13,519 nt of DNA from Thermoplasmata archaeon (GTDB lineage: Archaea > Thermoplasmatota > Thermoplasmata > Halarchaeoplasmatales > Halarchaeoplasmataceae): assembly GCA_019594305.1 (NCBI GenBank), contig JAFDTZ010000055.1, forward strand, positions 1-13,519, written 5' to 3'. Positions 1 through 7,126 of this stretch are shown one piece after another. Numbering within the stretch: the stretch's first letter is position 1; each line of letters begins with the position of its first letter. Both the position numbers and the translations under genes were made by a program. Below the pieces are notes generated by a model. It saw nothing but the letters and a program-made list of their open reading frames with translations, was not told the DNA's origin and did no database searches.

Positions 1-3000
1 GTTCCAACCCGGGTACAGGGAGATATCGGTACTCGAGGGAACCGTACCTTCGATGGTAAGCGTATCGCTGATTGTCATATGTATCCAGATGCCCATCCGG
101 TGGTTCCACGTACCTAAGGAATTATACCTGGCGGCTCTTCCTGGCACATACGAACTCCACTCGCCGGACGATGCATCGAAGTACATCACCTTGTCGTAGT
201 TACCACTTATGTCCGCAAGTATGTCCTCCACCGACATAGACACAGGTATCAGATTGAAGGACACAAAGTTCCAACCATCAGCTGCACCGCCTGCAGAGAG
301 TGGCACATCAAATGTCTCCGTCTCCCCGTCTGGCTCCTGCAACGCATCCATGTTCCCATCATCAAGACCGTTGGTTCCAACCGCTCGTACCAAGTACCAC
401 CAGAAAACACCATCGGGCATACCTTTGTCGTAGTCAACGTACGAATAGCTGGCAGAACCGTCCGCTTCGAAAGTCTCCAGTAACATACTTCCGTTCCACG
501 GGCCACCGGGGTCTTCCGACCGATACAGGTTGTAATGGCTTACCTCGCCTATGGCCTCATCGGGACTGGCGTTCCACGTGATACGATTGTCCTTATCTCC
601 GCCTTCGTCGATGATCAAGGTCTCCATGCGCAGATCGTCTATGCGCCATCCCGCTCCGGCGGTTCCGGCCCAGCAAGCTCCGGCGTCCCAGCGGATGTGG
701 ACGGTTTCGCCGATATAACTAGTCAGGTCGAAGGTGGCAGTACTCCACCCTACGGACATACCCCAACCGGGCTGACCGCCCAGGGGTTGGTCAAAGCCCG
801 TTGAAAGAGTCCCGTCGTAGCCTTCTTCAGGCGTTATGATGGTCCAAGGACCACCTGAACCTTGAGTGGATATCTTTACGTTACCACCGTCATATAGTAC
901 ACCGGGATAGTAAAAGTCACGCCAGTGCTGGAAGGTGAACCATGCCCCGTACTCCTCATCGGCCTCCGCAGGCACAGTTATTCCAGGAGAGATCAACCAG
1001 CTGAGGGGACCTTCAAAGGTGACTTTGTTGTACTGCCCGTCGCCGAAGTCCCACGAATTTACGCCTGAAGAAGCTCCGTGCTGGCGTATGCCCCAGTCGC
1101 TGGCACCGTCCATGTTCTTACCGGTCGTGTAACCGATGTCACCGTCTTCCACATCGTCCTCGAAGAATACTTCGATCCATTGACTGATGTGTTCCACATC
1201 GAGGTTCTGGGGCGGAGCGGGTGGAACACCGACTATGGTGAAGACATCGTCGCTGATATCCTCCCCCCATCTACCCACGGTATCGATAGCTCGGACACGC
1301 ACCAAACATTGGCTGCTGTGGTCGTTGGGTAAGGTCCACGTGTAACTACCGGTATCGTCCAATCCCGTGGCTATCGTACTCCACGAATCACCGTTGTTTA
1401 TACTGTATGCAAGGGCGATACTGTTTACCGGATCATCACCGGCGGTTGCGGTCCATGTGATATCTTCCTGTGTACGCGCATTCCAGACTTCGCCGCCGTT
1501 GGGACTGATCAGGGTTACCGAGGGGGGGTCGCCTTCGGGCATGGACTTGGCGTTGTAAATTGCGAGTGCGTAGTGCTGACTGTTGTAGCCCACACCTGCA
1601 CCGTCTCCGGCTATGGTCCTGGCCTCTACCCTGATGGTGTAGGCCCCCAACTCCACATCTTCCGGACGTATGTAAACGTTCTCCACGTTGTTGGTATCGT
1701 CCCATCCGTCACTGTTCCTGTCGAATATGGGCATAGCGTCTGCTCCCGCTACGGACCATCCATCGGTGAATGCATTACCACGATAGACAAGACCGCTGGG
1801 TGTTTCCACTTCGATGTTAAGGTCGTTTATCAATGCAGGGGCACTGCCCACATCACCGGCTTCCATGTCCGTCCAAACAAGGCTGAACTTCATGGGCACT
1901 CCCTCCCGATCGGATGAGACTACATGTTCCATTTCCTGCCCACTTGCGGTAAAAATATGTTCCTGGTCGAAGAATCTGAAGGGTACCGGGTCGTTCAACG
2001 GTCTCTCCAGTTTGGATATGTCTACCATACCCCAGCCTTCGTCCCTGTTGGGTATGGGTCCTTCGGTGTCACCGTCGATTTGATTGGCGGTATTTATCAA
2101 CAGTGCCTTGACCATGGCAGCGCTGGGTCGTTCATTGTCTATGTGATTCATCTGATACCATTCGAAAGCAACGGCCGCCGCACCCGCTGTTGCGGGATTC
2201 GACATGGATGTACCGGACATGTACCGATATCCGTTGGGAGGTTGTGTGGAGTAGATACCCCTTCCCGGGGCAACTACATCCGGCTTTATGCGGTTGTCTT
2301 GGGTCCAGCCCCGTGAACTGAAGCTCGCCATGTTCTCGGGATTGGAAACACCCCAGCTAGGGTTGTAGGTATCCGTAGCACCTATACAGATAACGTTCTT
2401 GCCGGTAGAGGGTTCGCCTATGGTTGTGTAGCCCGGGCCGCTGTTACCGGCGGATACCGTAACTATCATGTCAAAATCCTTGGCACCGGCATCGTACCTT
2501 GATGCACGGGTACCGTAGGCACCGCCTGTTGCCGCGCCCCACGAATTTGTGTGTACTACCGCATCGGCGTTCACACTTGCCACCTGTATTATTTCGTAGA
2601 TGTCTGCGGGTCCCGCCCAACCGCCGCCGTCGGTGAATACCTTAATTGCATACAGCAGTGCAGCCGGTGCCGAGCCTTCGGCGGCATAGTAGTTGTTGTA
2701 TATCGTAGTTCCCGTACCTCCATGGGTGTGTCCTGCCACAGAACCCGAACAGTGGGTACCATGGTCATGGCCGTCCGCCCAGCTTGAGCCGGTATAGGTG
2801 TGCCCGCCAATTACCCTGTCTCCGAAATCGGGGTGACCGGCGTTTCCAACGGTACCGTCACCGATACCCGTATCCGCAACGGCCACGACTATTCCCTCTC
2901 CTTCGTAGCCTATCTGGTTCATGTACGAACCGTAACTACCGTATGCACGGTAAACGGTATCCGGGTTATTGTCATCGTCGAAGAACCACAGTCCTCCGCC

Positions 3001-3810
3001 GATTATCTGGGTGGACATCTCACAGTGGAGTTCGATCTCCACATAGGAGTTGACAAAGCTAACATCCTTGATGTTTGCCAAACGGTGTAGTCCCTCTTCG
3101 GAGTTCACGGCAGCGATGAAGTAGTATTCGCCGTTTTGGAACTCGTCAACGCTTATCACGGTAGCGAATTCGCCAACCGCCTTCAGACTCTCAACACTGG
3201 CACCAGGTACAAATCCTATCTCTACCATACCCGGGTTCAGACCGGGCTGCAGCTTGTAGTATGGGTGGTAAATACCGATCCAGTCCACGAAGTACAGTTG
3301 GGACACCTCGCGTGCCAACTCGGGTGTCATCCGTACGCGGTATGCGTAGTTGGGCACATAGTTAAGTACCTCAACACCCATGCCTTCCAACATAGGCCGC
3401 CAGCCTTGTGCGATGGGCCCCAATGTATGTACGATGTACTGTCCCTTAACGCCGGGCGCGTAGTCGTCCACACGCAGTGAACTTGGTATTTTCGGTTCAC
3501 CCTCTGTGAAGTCAAACACGGTATTTCTAACGTACAACGTGGTTCTATGCTCCATCATATCGATGGATATCCCCATTCTCTCCAACTGCGGTATCGCAGA
3601 CGGATCGATCTCTACAAGCGAAAATATGTCATAAGTCTCCAATATCTTCGCTCCCAGAGTCTCTAAATTATTCAATTCGTTTGAGTCACTAGTCCTTACC
3701 AAAACGATATCCGTCTCCCTGTTCTCAAAGGACAGAACGGGTACCGCTGCAAACACTGAAATCACTAGTACAAATGCAAAAAATATTGCCATAGCAGTTT
3801 TTGTTTTCAT
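1..3810 (-). CDS. Secreted subtilisin-like S8 (KP-43-like) serine protease, multi-domain, 3' end outside window
   Basis: This is a predicted extracellular endopeptidase that degrades proteins outside the cell. The frame is open from the ATG at 3810 to base 1 (1270 codons, no stop reached). An SD (GAGGAG, 7-base spacer) supports the start. Residues 1-26 form a signal peptide (short Lys-rich head, hydrophobic core, A/S near the cut). Residues about 30-280 are a propeptide with two or three inhibitor-like repeats. The S8 domain spans about 295-570: Asp313 (ADTGIG), His350 (HGTHCSG), oxyanion Asn456 (SAGNSGP) and Ser535 (GTSMSNP). The D-H-S spacing (37 and 185 residues) is close to that of KP-43 proteases as I remember it. 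A beta-barrel domain follows (about 590-755, LVWTD and LINDLNIEV motifs). Next come an SPNGGE Ig-like domain (about 765-860), a MAM/jelly-roll-like domain (about 870-1060), an FN3-like domain (about 1065-1165), then GWN modules at 1179 and 1268. All catalytic residues are present. The cell-surface anchor, if any, would lie beyond the window. Confidence 0.95.
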   Translation of the reverse strand, partial: MKTKTAMAIFFAFVLVISVFAAVPVLSFENRETDIVLVRTSDSNELNNLETLGAKILETYDIFSLVEIDPSAIPQLERMGISIDMMEHRTTLYVRNTVFDFTEGEPKIPSSLRVDDYAPGVKGQYIVHTLGPIAQGWRPMLEGMGVEVLNYVPNYAYRVRMTPELAREVSQLYFVDWIGIYHPYYKLQPGLNPGMVEIGFVPGASVESLKAVGEFATVISVDEFQNGEYYFIAAVNSEEGLHRLANIKDVSFVNSYVEIELHCEMSTQIIGGGLWFFDDDNNPDTVYRAYGSYGSYMNQIGYEGEGIVVAVADTGIGDGTVGNAGHPDFGDRVIGGHTYTGSSWADGHDHGTHCSGSVAGHTHGGTGTTIYNNYYAAEGSAPAALLYAIKVFTDGGGWAGPADIYEIIQVASVNADAVVHTNSWGAATGGAYGTRASRYDAGAKDFDMIVTVSAGNSGPGYTTIGEPSTGKNVICIGATDTYNPSWGVSNPENMASFSSRGWTQDNRIKPDVVAPGRGIYSTQPPNGYRYMSGTSMSNPATAGAAAVAFEWYQMNHIDNERPSAAMVKALLINTANQIDGDTEGPIPNRDEGWGMVDISKLERPLNDPVPFRFFDQEHIFTASGQEMEHVVSSDREGVPMKFSLVWTDMEAGDVGSAPALINDLNIEVETPSGLVYRGNAFTDGWSVAGADAMPIFDRNSDGWDDTNNVENVYIRPEDVELGAYTIRVEARTIAGDGAGVGYNSQHYALAIYNAKSMPEGDPPSVTLISPNGGEVWNARTQEDITWTATAGDDPVNSIALAYSINNGDSWSTIATGLDDTGSYTWTLPNDHSSQCLVRVRAIDTVGRWGEDISDDVFTIVGVPPAPPQNLDVEHISQWIEVFFEDDVEDGDIGYTTGKNMDGASDWGIRQHGASSGVNSWDFGDGQYNKVTFEGPLSWLISPGITVPAEADEEYGAWFTFQHWRDFYYPGVLYDGGNVKISTQGSGGPWTIITPEEGYDGTLSTGFDQPLGGQPGWGMSVGWSTATFDLTSYIGETVHIRWDAGACWAGTAGAGWRIDDLRMETLIIDEGGDKDNRITWNASPDEAIGEVSHYNLYRSEDPGGPWNGSMLLETFEADGSASYSYVDYDKGMPDGVFWWYLVRAVGTNGLDDGNMDALQEPDGETETFDVPLSAGGAADGWNFVSFNLIPVSMSVEDILADISGNYDKVMYFDASSGEWSSYVPGRAARYNSLGTWNHRMGIWIHMTISDTLTIEGTVPSSTDISLYPGWN

Positions 3811-3817
3811 GGGTTTT

Positions 3818-3823
3818 CTCCTC
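3818..3823 (-). promoter_or_regulatory. Shine-Dalgarno site of the S8 protease
   Basis: Read on the minus strand this is GAGGAG, seven bases ahead of the ATG at 3810. It fixes the protease start and shows that this transcript has a leader, unlike several neighbouring genes that look leaderless. Confidence 0.75.
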
Positions 3824-3853
3824 TTTAATATTTTGTCTTTTACACGAAAGAGA

Positions 3854-3869
3854 TGTACATATTTGTACA
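3854..3869. promoter_or_regulatory. Perfect 16-base palindrome, candidate operator of the protease gene
   Basis: The sequence is TGTACA-TATT-TGTACA, two self-complementary hexamers spaced by four bases. The centre lies about 52 bases ahead of the protease ATG. The A/T core could itself act as a TATA element, or the site could sit just at the transcription start driven by the CACATATAA box at 3886-3894. Either placement is typical for an archaeal repressor site. No regulator is encoded nearby, so the role is an inference. Confidence 0.4.
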
Positions 3870-3885
3870 CCTCAGGGTCATCGTG

Positions 3886-3916
3886 TTATATGTGGGAGTT
3901 TGTTATACACATATAA
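3886..3916. promoter_or_regulatory. Inverted pair of CACATATAA boxes, possible back-to-back TATA elements
   Basis: TTATATGTG (3886-3894) and CACATATAA (3908-3916) are perfect 9-base reverse complements separated by 13 bases. Each resembles an archaeal TATA box. Read outward, the minus-strand copy would start the protease transcript near 3864 (leader about 54 bases with the SD). The plus-strand copy would start a transcript near 3938 (leader about 100 bases for the gene at 4043). Alternatively the repeat is one operator. Start-site mapping would tell these apart. Confidence 0.4.
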
Positions 3917-3956
3917 ATGTTGCGATACATTTGTAACAATACCCTTAAAAACGCTA

Positions 3957-3971
3957 CAAATGAATCATTTG
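3957..3971. promoter_or_regulatory. 15-base palindrome, candidate operator
   Basis: The sequence is CAAATGA-A-TCATTTG, a perfect dyad with a one-base centre. Its left arm overlaps TACAAATG (3955-3962), which is inverted to CATTTGTA at 3928-3935. The site lies upstream of the proximal TATA box of the zinc-ribbon gene and downstream of the distal one, so it could control either plus-strand promoter. The function is inferred from symmetry alone. Confidence 0.35.
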
Positions 3972-4010
3972 ATTTAAAATCTAGATCGGAAACAAGGGGC
4001 AAAACATTAA

Positions 4011-4019
4011 TGATATACA
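4011..4019 (+). promoter_or_regulatory. Probable TATA box for the zinc-ribbon membrane protein
   Basis: TGATATACA is centred about 28 bases before the ATG at 4043. That spacing would place transcription initiation at or next to the start codon, giving a leaderless mRNA. The only SD-like sequence is a weak AGGT ten bases away. Confidence 0.45.
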
Positions 4020-4042
4020 CCTTTACATAGGTCCAACAGTAT

Positions 4043-4996
4043 ATGTATACGACAATACTAAAACAAAAGATAGATTCCGTGCGGGATTCGCCATACTCGA
4101 TTATTGTATATATAGCAACAGTTTTTGCCTTCGCGATCATCCCAGTACTGATCGGCCTGGACCTTTGTTTATTAAGCATGATATTATCTGTTCTTGCCAT
4201 TCTCATACCCCTTAAATTTTACAAAGAACCTAAGTTAAAAAAAGTGGTGATCGCAGGAGCTATTTCGATCGTTCTAATAGCGGCAGTCGGAACCATATTC
4301 CATGTACATCTTTTATATTCGCAGGAGCCGACGATCCTGGGGTCCGATACACTTGTGAACGGTACGGTTGACCGAATTTATGGTGACACTGAAACGGTAT
4401 TTAACTTCACGGTGGAAGTCCCGGTGGAAATGAACAACAATTATACTACCTACGTAAACCTCACTTATTTTGGAGATGACGGAACGTCGGAGCAGAACAT
4501 CACGGGTGAGATGCGTTTGCTGAACGATAATGTTCACTACTGGGAAACTCTATTGGATGAAAAACAATATTTTTACCATTTTTCTTTGGAGACTAATGTC
4601 GGTAATGAAACGTTCTGGGAAAGTACGGATAAAGGCTTCGGGCCCCTAGTTATCCCAAAAAATACCGCAGTCGTTAACATATTCATCATGCGATTGATCT
4701 CGCCTTTCATTATCTTTATCATATTCGCATCTCTGGTATGGTGGAAAAAGGGTTTGATGGACAGCAGGGGTTCCAGCATAGAGGGACTAGAAGAAAAAGA
4801 GAAAGCCCTGGAGGATTCTTGCCCGGAGTGCGGTGCCCTCCTCGAGGGTGAGGACGAATGTCCCGATTGCGATTGGAATCTAAAAGAAGAAGATACTATC
4901 GTAGAAAAAGATAGGGTCAAATGCCCGGATTGCAGACACTTGATAGTATCCGATAATGAATCGTGTCCCTACTGTGGTACGGACTTGGAGAAGTGA
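4043..4996 (+). CDS. Membrane protein with sequon-rich ectodomain and C-terminal double zinc ribbon
   Basis: The function is unknown and I do not recognise a named family for the full-length protein. The 317 residues show a hydrophobic stretch at 18-59 long enough for two helices, a third helix at about 67-91, a hydrophilic segment at 92-210 and a last helix at about 212-234. The segment 92-210 has six N-X-S/T sequons (N106, N121, N133, N139, N152, N188). This fits an exterior domain in an archaeon that N-glycosylates surface proteins. The tail is acidic and ends in four Cys pairs: C260/C263, C273/C276, C294/C297 and C308/C311. These form two rubredoxin-like zinc ribbons that would lie in the cytoplasm. 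It is the first gene of a cluster, four bases ahead of the VanZ-like gene. It could link an outside signal to an inside protein or nucleic-acid contact, which is inference. Confidence 0.85.
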   Translation: MYTTILKQKIDSVRDSPYSIIVYIATVFAFAIIPVLIGLDLCLLSMILSVLAILIPLKFYKEPKLKKVVIAGAISIVLIAAVGTIFHVHLLYSQEPTILGSDTLVNGTVDRIYGDTETVFNFTVEVPVEMNNNYTTYVNLTYFGDDGTSEQNITGEMRLLNDNVHYWETLLDEKQYFYHFSLETNVGNETFWESTDKGFGPLVIPKNTAVVNIFIMRLISPFIIFIIFASLVWWKKGLMDSRGSSIEGLEEKEKALEDSCPECGALLEGEDECPDCDWNLKEEDTIVEKDRVKCPDCRHLIVSDNESCPYCGTDLEK

Positions 4997-5000
4997 TAGG

Positions 5001-5405
5001 ATGGAGACGGAGAAAAAATGGTTCCTGGTATTTTTAATCATCACCATACTCTATGCAGCCATGATATTTTCACTCTCTTCTTCATCTGAACCTCCCGGGA
5101 GCGTCGAAGGAAAAAGGACCGTACCATACTTCAGTCATGTGGCTCACACGGTGCTCTACTTCGGTCTGGCATTCTGTGTTTTCGAGACCTTAAGACGCTA
5201 CCCCGATGGCATAGACACGAATATATACATGCTGACCTTCGTTATAGTGGTACTGTACGGTATAAGCGATGAGATACACCAGCACTTCGTTCCCTACAGA
5301 ACATTTATGCTAATAGACATCTTCTTCGATGCCCTGGGCGCGGGTATCCTGGTTACCACAAGGTTCCTACTGGAAAAATATTTTAACCCTTGCGTTTTGA
5401 GGTAA
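5001..5405 (+). CDS. VanZ-family integral membrane protein
   Basis: This small membrane protein of 134 residues belongs to the VanZ-like family, whose founding member gives low-level teicoplanin resistance in enterococci. Archaeal members have no established role. It has hydrophobic segments at about 7-25, 43-62, 75-90 and 101-121. The family signature is clear: FSHVAHT (44-50) in the second segment, then DEIHQ (90-94), R100, D106 and the glycine-containing DALGAG (110-115). The ATG at 5001 is preferred over an in-frame start at 4956 because the extra 15 residues are charged, lie inside the zinc-ribbon coding tail, and are absent from the usual family N terminus. The start is four bases after the preceding stop, so the two are surely co-transcribed. 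Confidence 0.88.
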   Translation: METEKKWFLVFLIITILYAAMIFSLSSSSEPPGSVEGKRTVPYFSHVAHTVLYFGLAFCVFETLRRYPDGIDTNIYMLTFVIVVLYGISDEIHQHFVPYRTFMLIDIFFDALGAGILVTTRFLLEKYFNPCVLR

Positions 5406-5411
5406 ATAGAG

Positions 5412-5903
5412 ATGATACAAATGGAGCTACAAACGATAAAAGTGAAAAAAGAGGAGGAAATGAACATGATCATGGGCCAGAGCCATTTCATAAAAACAGT
5501 TGAAGATATCTACGAGGCCCTGGTTACCTCGGTACCGAACATAAAATTCGGCGTGGCATTCTGCGAAGCCTCCGGGGACAGGCTCGTAAGATGCGAAGGT
5601 ACGGACGATAAATTAACGGTCCTAGCGGCGGAAAATGCGAGAGCTATAAATGCGGGACATATGTTCATTATCATTCTGGAAGACGTTTACCCTATAAACG
5701 TATTAAACGCGGTGAAGAACGTACAAGAGGTATGCGGCATATACTGTGCAACGGCTAACCCTGTAAATGTTATAGTCGCCGAAACTGAGGATGGTCGTGG
5801 TATATTGGGTGTGATAGACGGAAGTCCTACAGTCGGTATAGAGTCAAGCGAAGATAAGGAATGGAGGACGGACCTGCTGCAAAAGATAGGCTACAAGCGG
5901 TGA
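5412..5903 (+). CDS. Adenosine-specific kinase (PF04008 family)
   Basis: This is a cytoplasmic protein of the family annotated as adenosine-specific kinase, on the basis of structural work with archaeal members. Physiological evidence is thin. Conserved blocks cover the whole length: GQSHFIKT (22-29), FGVAFCEASG (46-55), AGHMFII (81-87), PINVLNAVKNV (94-104), CATANPVNVIVAET (112-125) and GRGILGVIDG (128-137). These leave little doubt about the family. The start at 5412 has an SD (GAGGT at 5399-5403, 8-base spacer), giving 163 residues. Family members usually begin at a point matching the second ATG at 5421 (160 residues), so that start is also possible. It lies six bases after the VanZ-like stop and ends two bases before the convergent apgM stop. 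It is the last gene of the cluster, perhaps linked to nucleoside salvage. Confidence 0.92.
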   Translation: MIQMELQTIKVKKEEEMNMIMGQSHFIKTVEDIYEALVTSVPNIKFGVAFCEASGDRLVRCEGTDDKLTVLAAENARAINAGHMFIIILEDVYPINVLNAVKNVQEVCGIYCATANPVNVIVAETEDGRGILGVIDGSPTVGIESSEDKEWRTDLLQKIGYKR

Positions 5904-5905
5904 GC

Positions 5906-7126
5906 TCAAGCACCGAATTTCTCTCCGTGTCCGGAAAGGTCCATGAGCACGTTCAAAAGGTCTTGACCACTTAAACGCGACAAACCCCCGCGTACGCATG
6001 AACGCTCGTCGTAGGATGTAACGCCATCACTCCTCACCTGAGGTCCGACTATGGTAAGTGGTAGTGAATCTCCACTGTGGTCCTTAACGAGAACCGGGGT
6101 GGAATGGTCACCGGTGAAGGCGATGTAGTGTTCCTCCAGGCCTTCCAGTATCTTAAGTTCACGGTCCAGCCGTTCTATGAATTCCACTTTCTCATGGGCG
6201 AGTCCGTCATGACCCGAGAGATCACACCCTTTGATATTGACCAGCACGAAGTCGTATTCCTTCATCGCCTCTTTCGCTCTTAGATATATAGCTTCTATAT
6301 CCGTATCCATCCCTCCTGTAGCTCCATCCACCTCGATGATGTCCATACCTGCCATGAGACATACACCTCTAACGAGGGGGATACCGGCGATAGCGGCACA
6401 CTTCATCCCCGTTCTTTCCGGTAATGATCTGATGTGGGGAACCGTCCCGGAGCCCCGGGCAAGAACTATGTTAGCAGGCCTTTCTCCCATATCCACTCTT
6501 AACTCATTTACAGGGTGGTCTGAGAGTATTTTCATACTCTTTTTTGTGAATTCGTTCAAAATTTCTGCGGTTCTGGTATCATCTTCATTATCAGAAATTG
6601 GTTTTGATGTCAAGTAGGGTACCCCTTCCTCATGGGGATCCACATCGCTCACATTAGACCCTAATCCGTCTTCCTTGAATATCAATACGCCTCTATGCTC
6701 CACACCTTCTTGGAAAACAAAGTCTATCCCAATATCAATCTGATTAATGGAATCTGATAATTCCTTCGTACCTTCTTTTATCCTTCCCGCCCTTCTATTC
6801 GTTATCAAACCCTCCTCGATGGTGGAAAAATTACATCTGAAGGCTATGTCGCCGGGTTCTACCTCTATACCTATACCTGCGGCTTCAAAGGGTCCTCTCC
6901 CGGTATAAACTTTGAAGGGGTCGTAACCAAGCAGTGCCAGATGACCGGTATCGCTACCGGGTATTATCCCAGGGGCGATGGTATCCATTATTCCGTTGAT
7001 CCCTTTCTTGGCCATCCTGTCCAGATTGGGTGTTTTTGCAGCCTCAAGTGGTGTCCTGTTATCAAGTTCTTTTACCGGTCGATCGCCTATACCGTCGTAT
7101 ATTATCATCAGTATGCTACTAGCCAT
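5906..7126 (-). CDS. apgM: 2,3-bisphosphoglycerate-independent phosphoglycerate mutase, archaeal type
   Basis: The enzyme interconverts 3-phosphoglycerate and 2-phosphoglycerate in glycolysis and gluconeogenesis in the cytoplasm. It belongs to the alkaline phosphatase superfamily and needs two metal ions. The 406 residues are normal for archaeal ApgM. Visible elements are the N-terminal metal-binding strand MIIYDGIGD with Asp11, and GSDTGHLALLGYDP with the presumed phosphorylated Ser58. The C-terminal metal ligands lie in KGCDLSGHDG, about residues 296-305, and in TGDHSTP, about 338-344. The ATG at 7126 lies 19 bases inside the upstream DUF92 gene. An internal ATG at 7108 would form a TGATG stop-start overlap with DUF92, but it removes half of the first beta strand, so 7126 is preferred. 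It is co-transcribed with DUF92 and converges with the adenosine-specific kinase gene at a two-base gap. Confidence 0.96.
   Translation of the reverse strand: MASSILMIIYDGIGDRPVKELDNRTPLEAAKTPNLDRMAKKGINGIMDTIAPGIIPGSDTGHLALLGYDPFKVYTGRGPFEAAGIGIEVEPGDIAFRCNFSTIEEGLITNRRAGRIKEGTKELSDSINQIDIGIDFVFQEGVEHRGVLIFKEDGLGSNVSDVDPHEEGVPYLTSKPISDNEDDTRTAEILNEFTKKSMKILSDHPVNELRVDMGERPANIVLARGSGTVPHIRSLPERTGMKCAAIAGIPLVRGVCLMAGMDIIEVDGATGGMDTDIEAIYLRAKEAMKEYDFVLVNIKGCDLSGHDGLAHEKVEFIERLDRELKILEGLEEHYIAFTGDHSTPVLVKDHSGDSLPLTIVGPQVRSDGVTSYDERSCVRGGLSRLSGQDLLNVLMDLSGHGEKFGA

Larger units (their letters stand above)
3811..4042. promoter_or_regulatory. Divergent intergenic control region between protease and zinc-ribbon gene
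   Basis: These 232 bases hold no credible gene and are strongly AT-rich compared with the protease. They contain the start signals for both flanking genes and several inverted repeats, listed separately: a 16-base palindrome (3854-3869), a pair of outward-facing CACATATAA boxes (3886-3894 and 3908-3916), an 8-base inverted repeat (CATTTGTA at 3928-3935, TACAAATG at 3955-3962) and a 15-base palindrome (3957-3971). A frame open on the minus strand here overlaps the membrane-protein gene and is not believable. The density of dyads suggests that at least one of the two genes is regulated. Confidence 0.7.

Noticed and set aside
209..3480. Many open frames on the plus strand across the protease region
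   Set aside because: All are antisense to one uninterrupted 1270-codon frame with a signal peptide and a full S8 catalytic triad. Their products are low-complexity and match no family.
3886..4206. Minus-strand open frame of 106 codons across the intergenic region and membrane-protein start
   Set aside because: It covers the promoter elements, is antisense to the hydrophobic N terminus of the zinc-ribbon protein, and has no recognisable domain or SD.
4956..5000. Upstream start for the VanZ-like protein inside the zinc-ribbon gene
   Set aside because: The added residues are charged and would precede a normal VanZ N terminus. The ATG at 5001 follows the previous stop by four bases, as expected in an operon.
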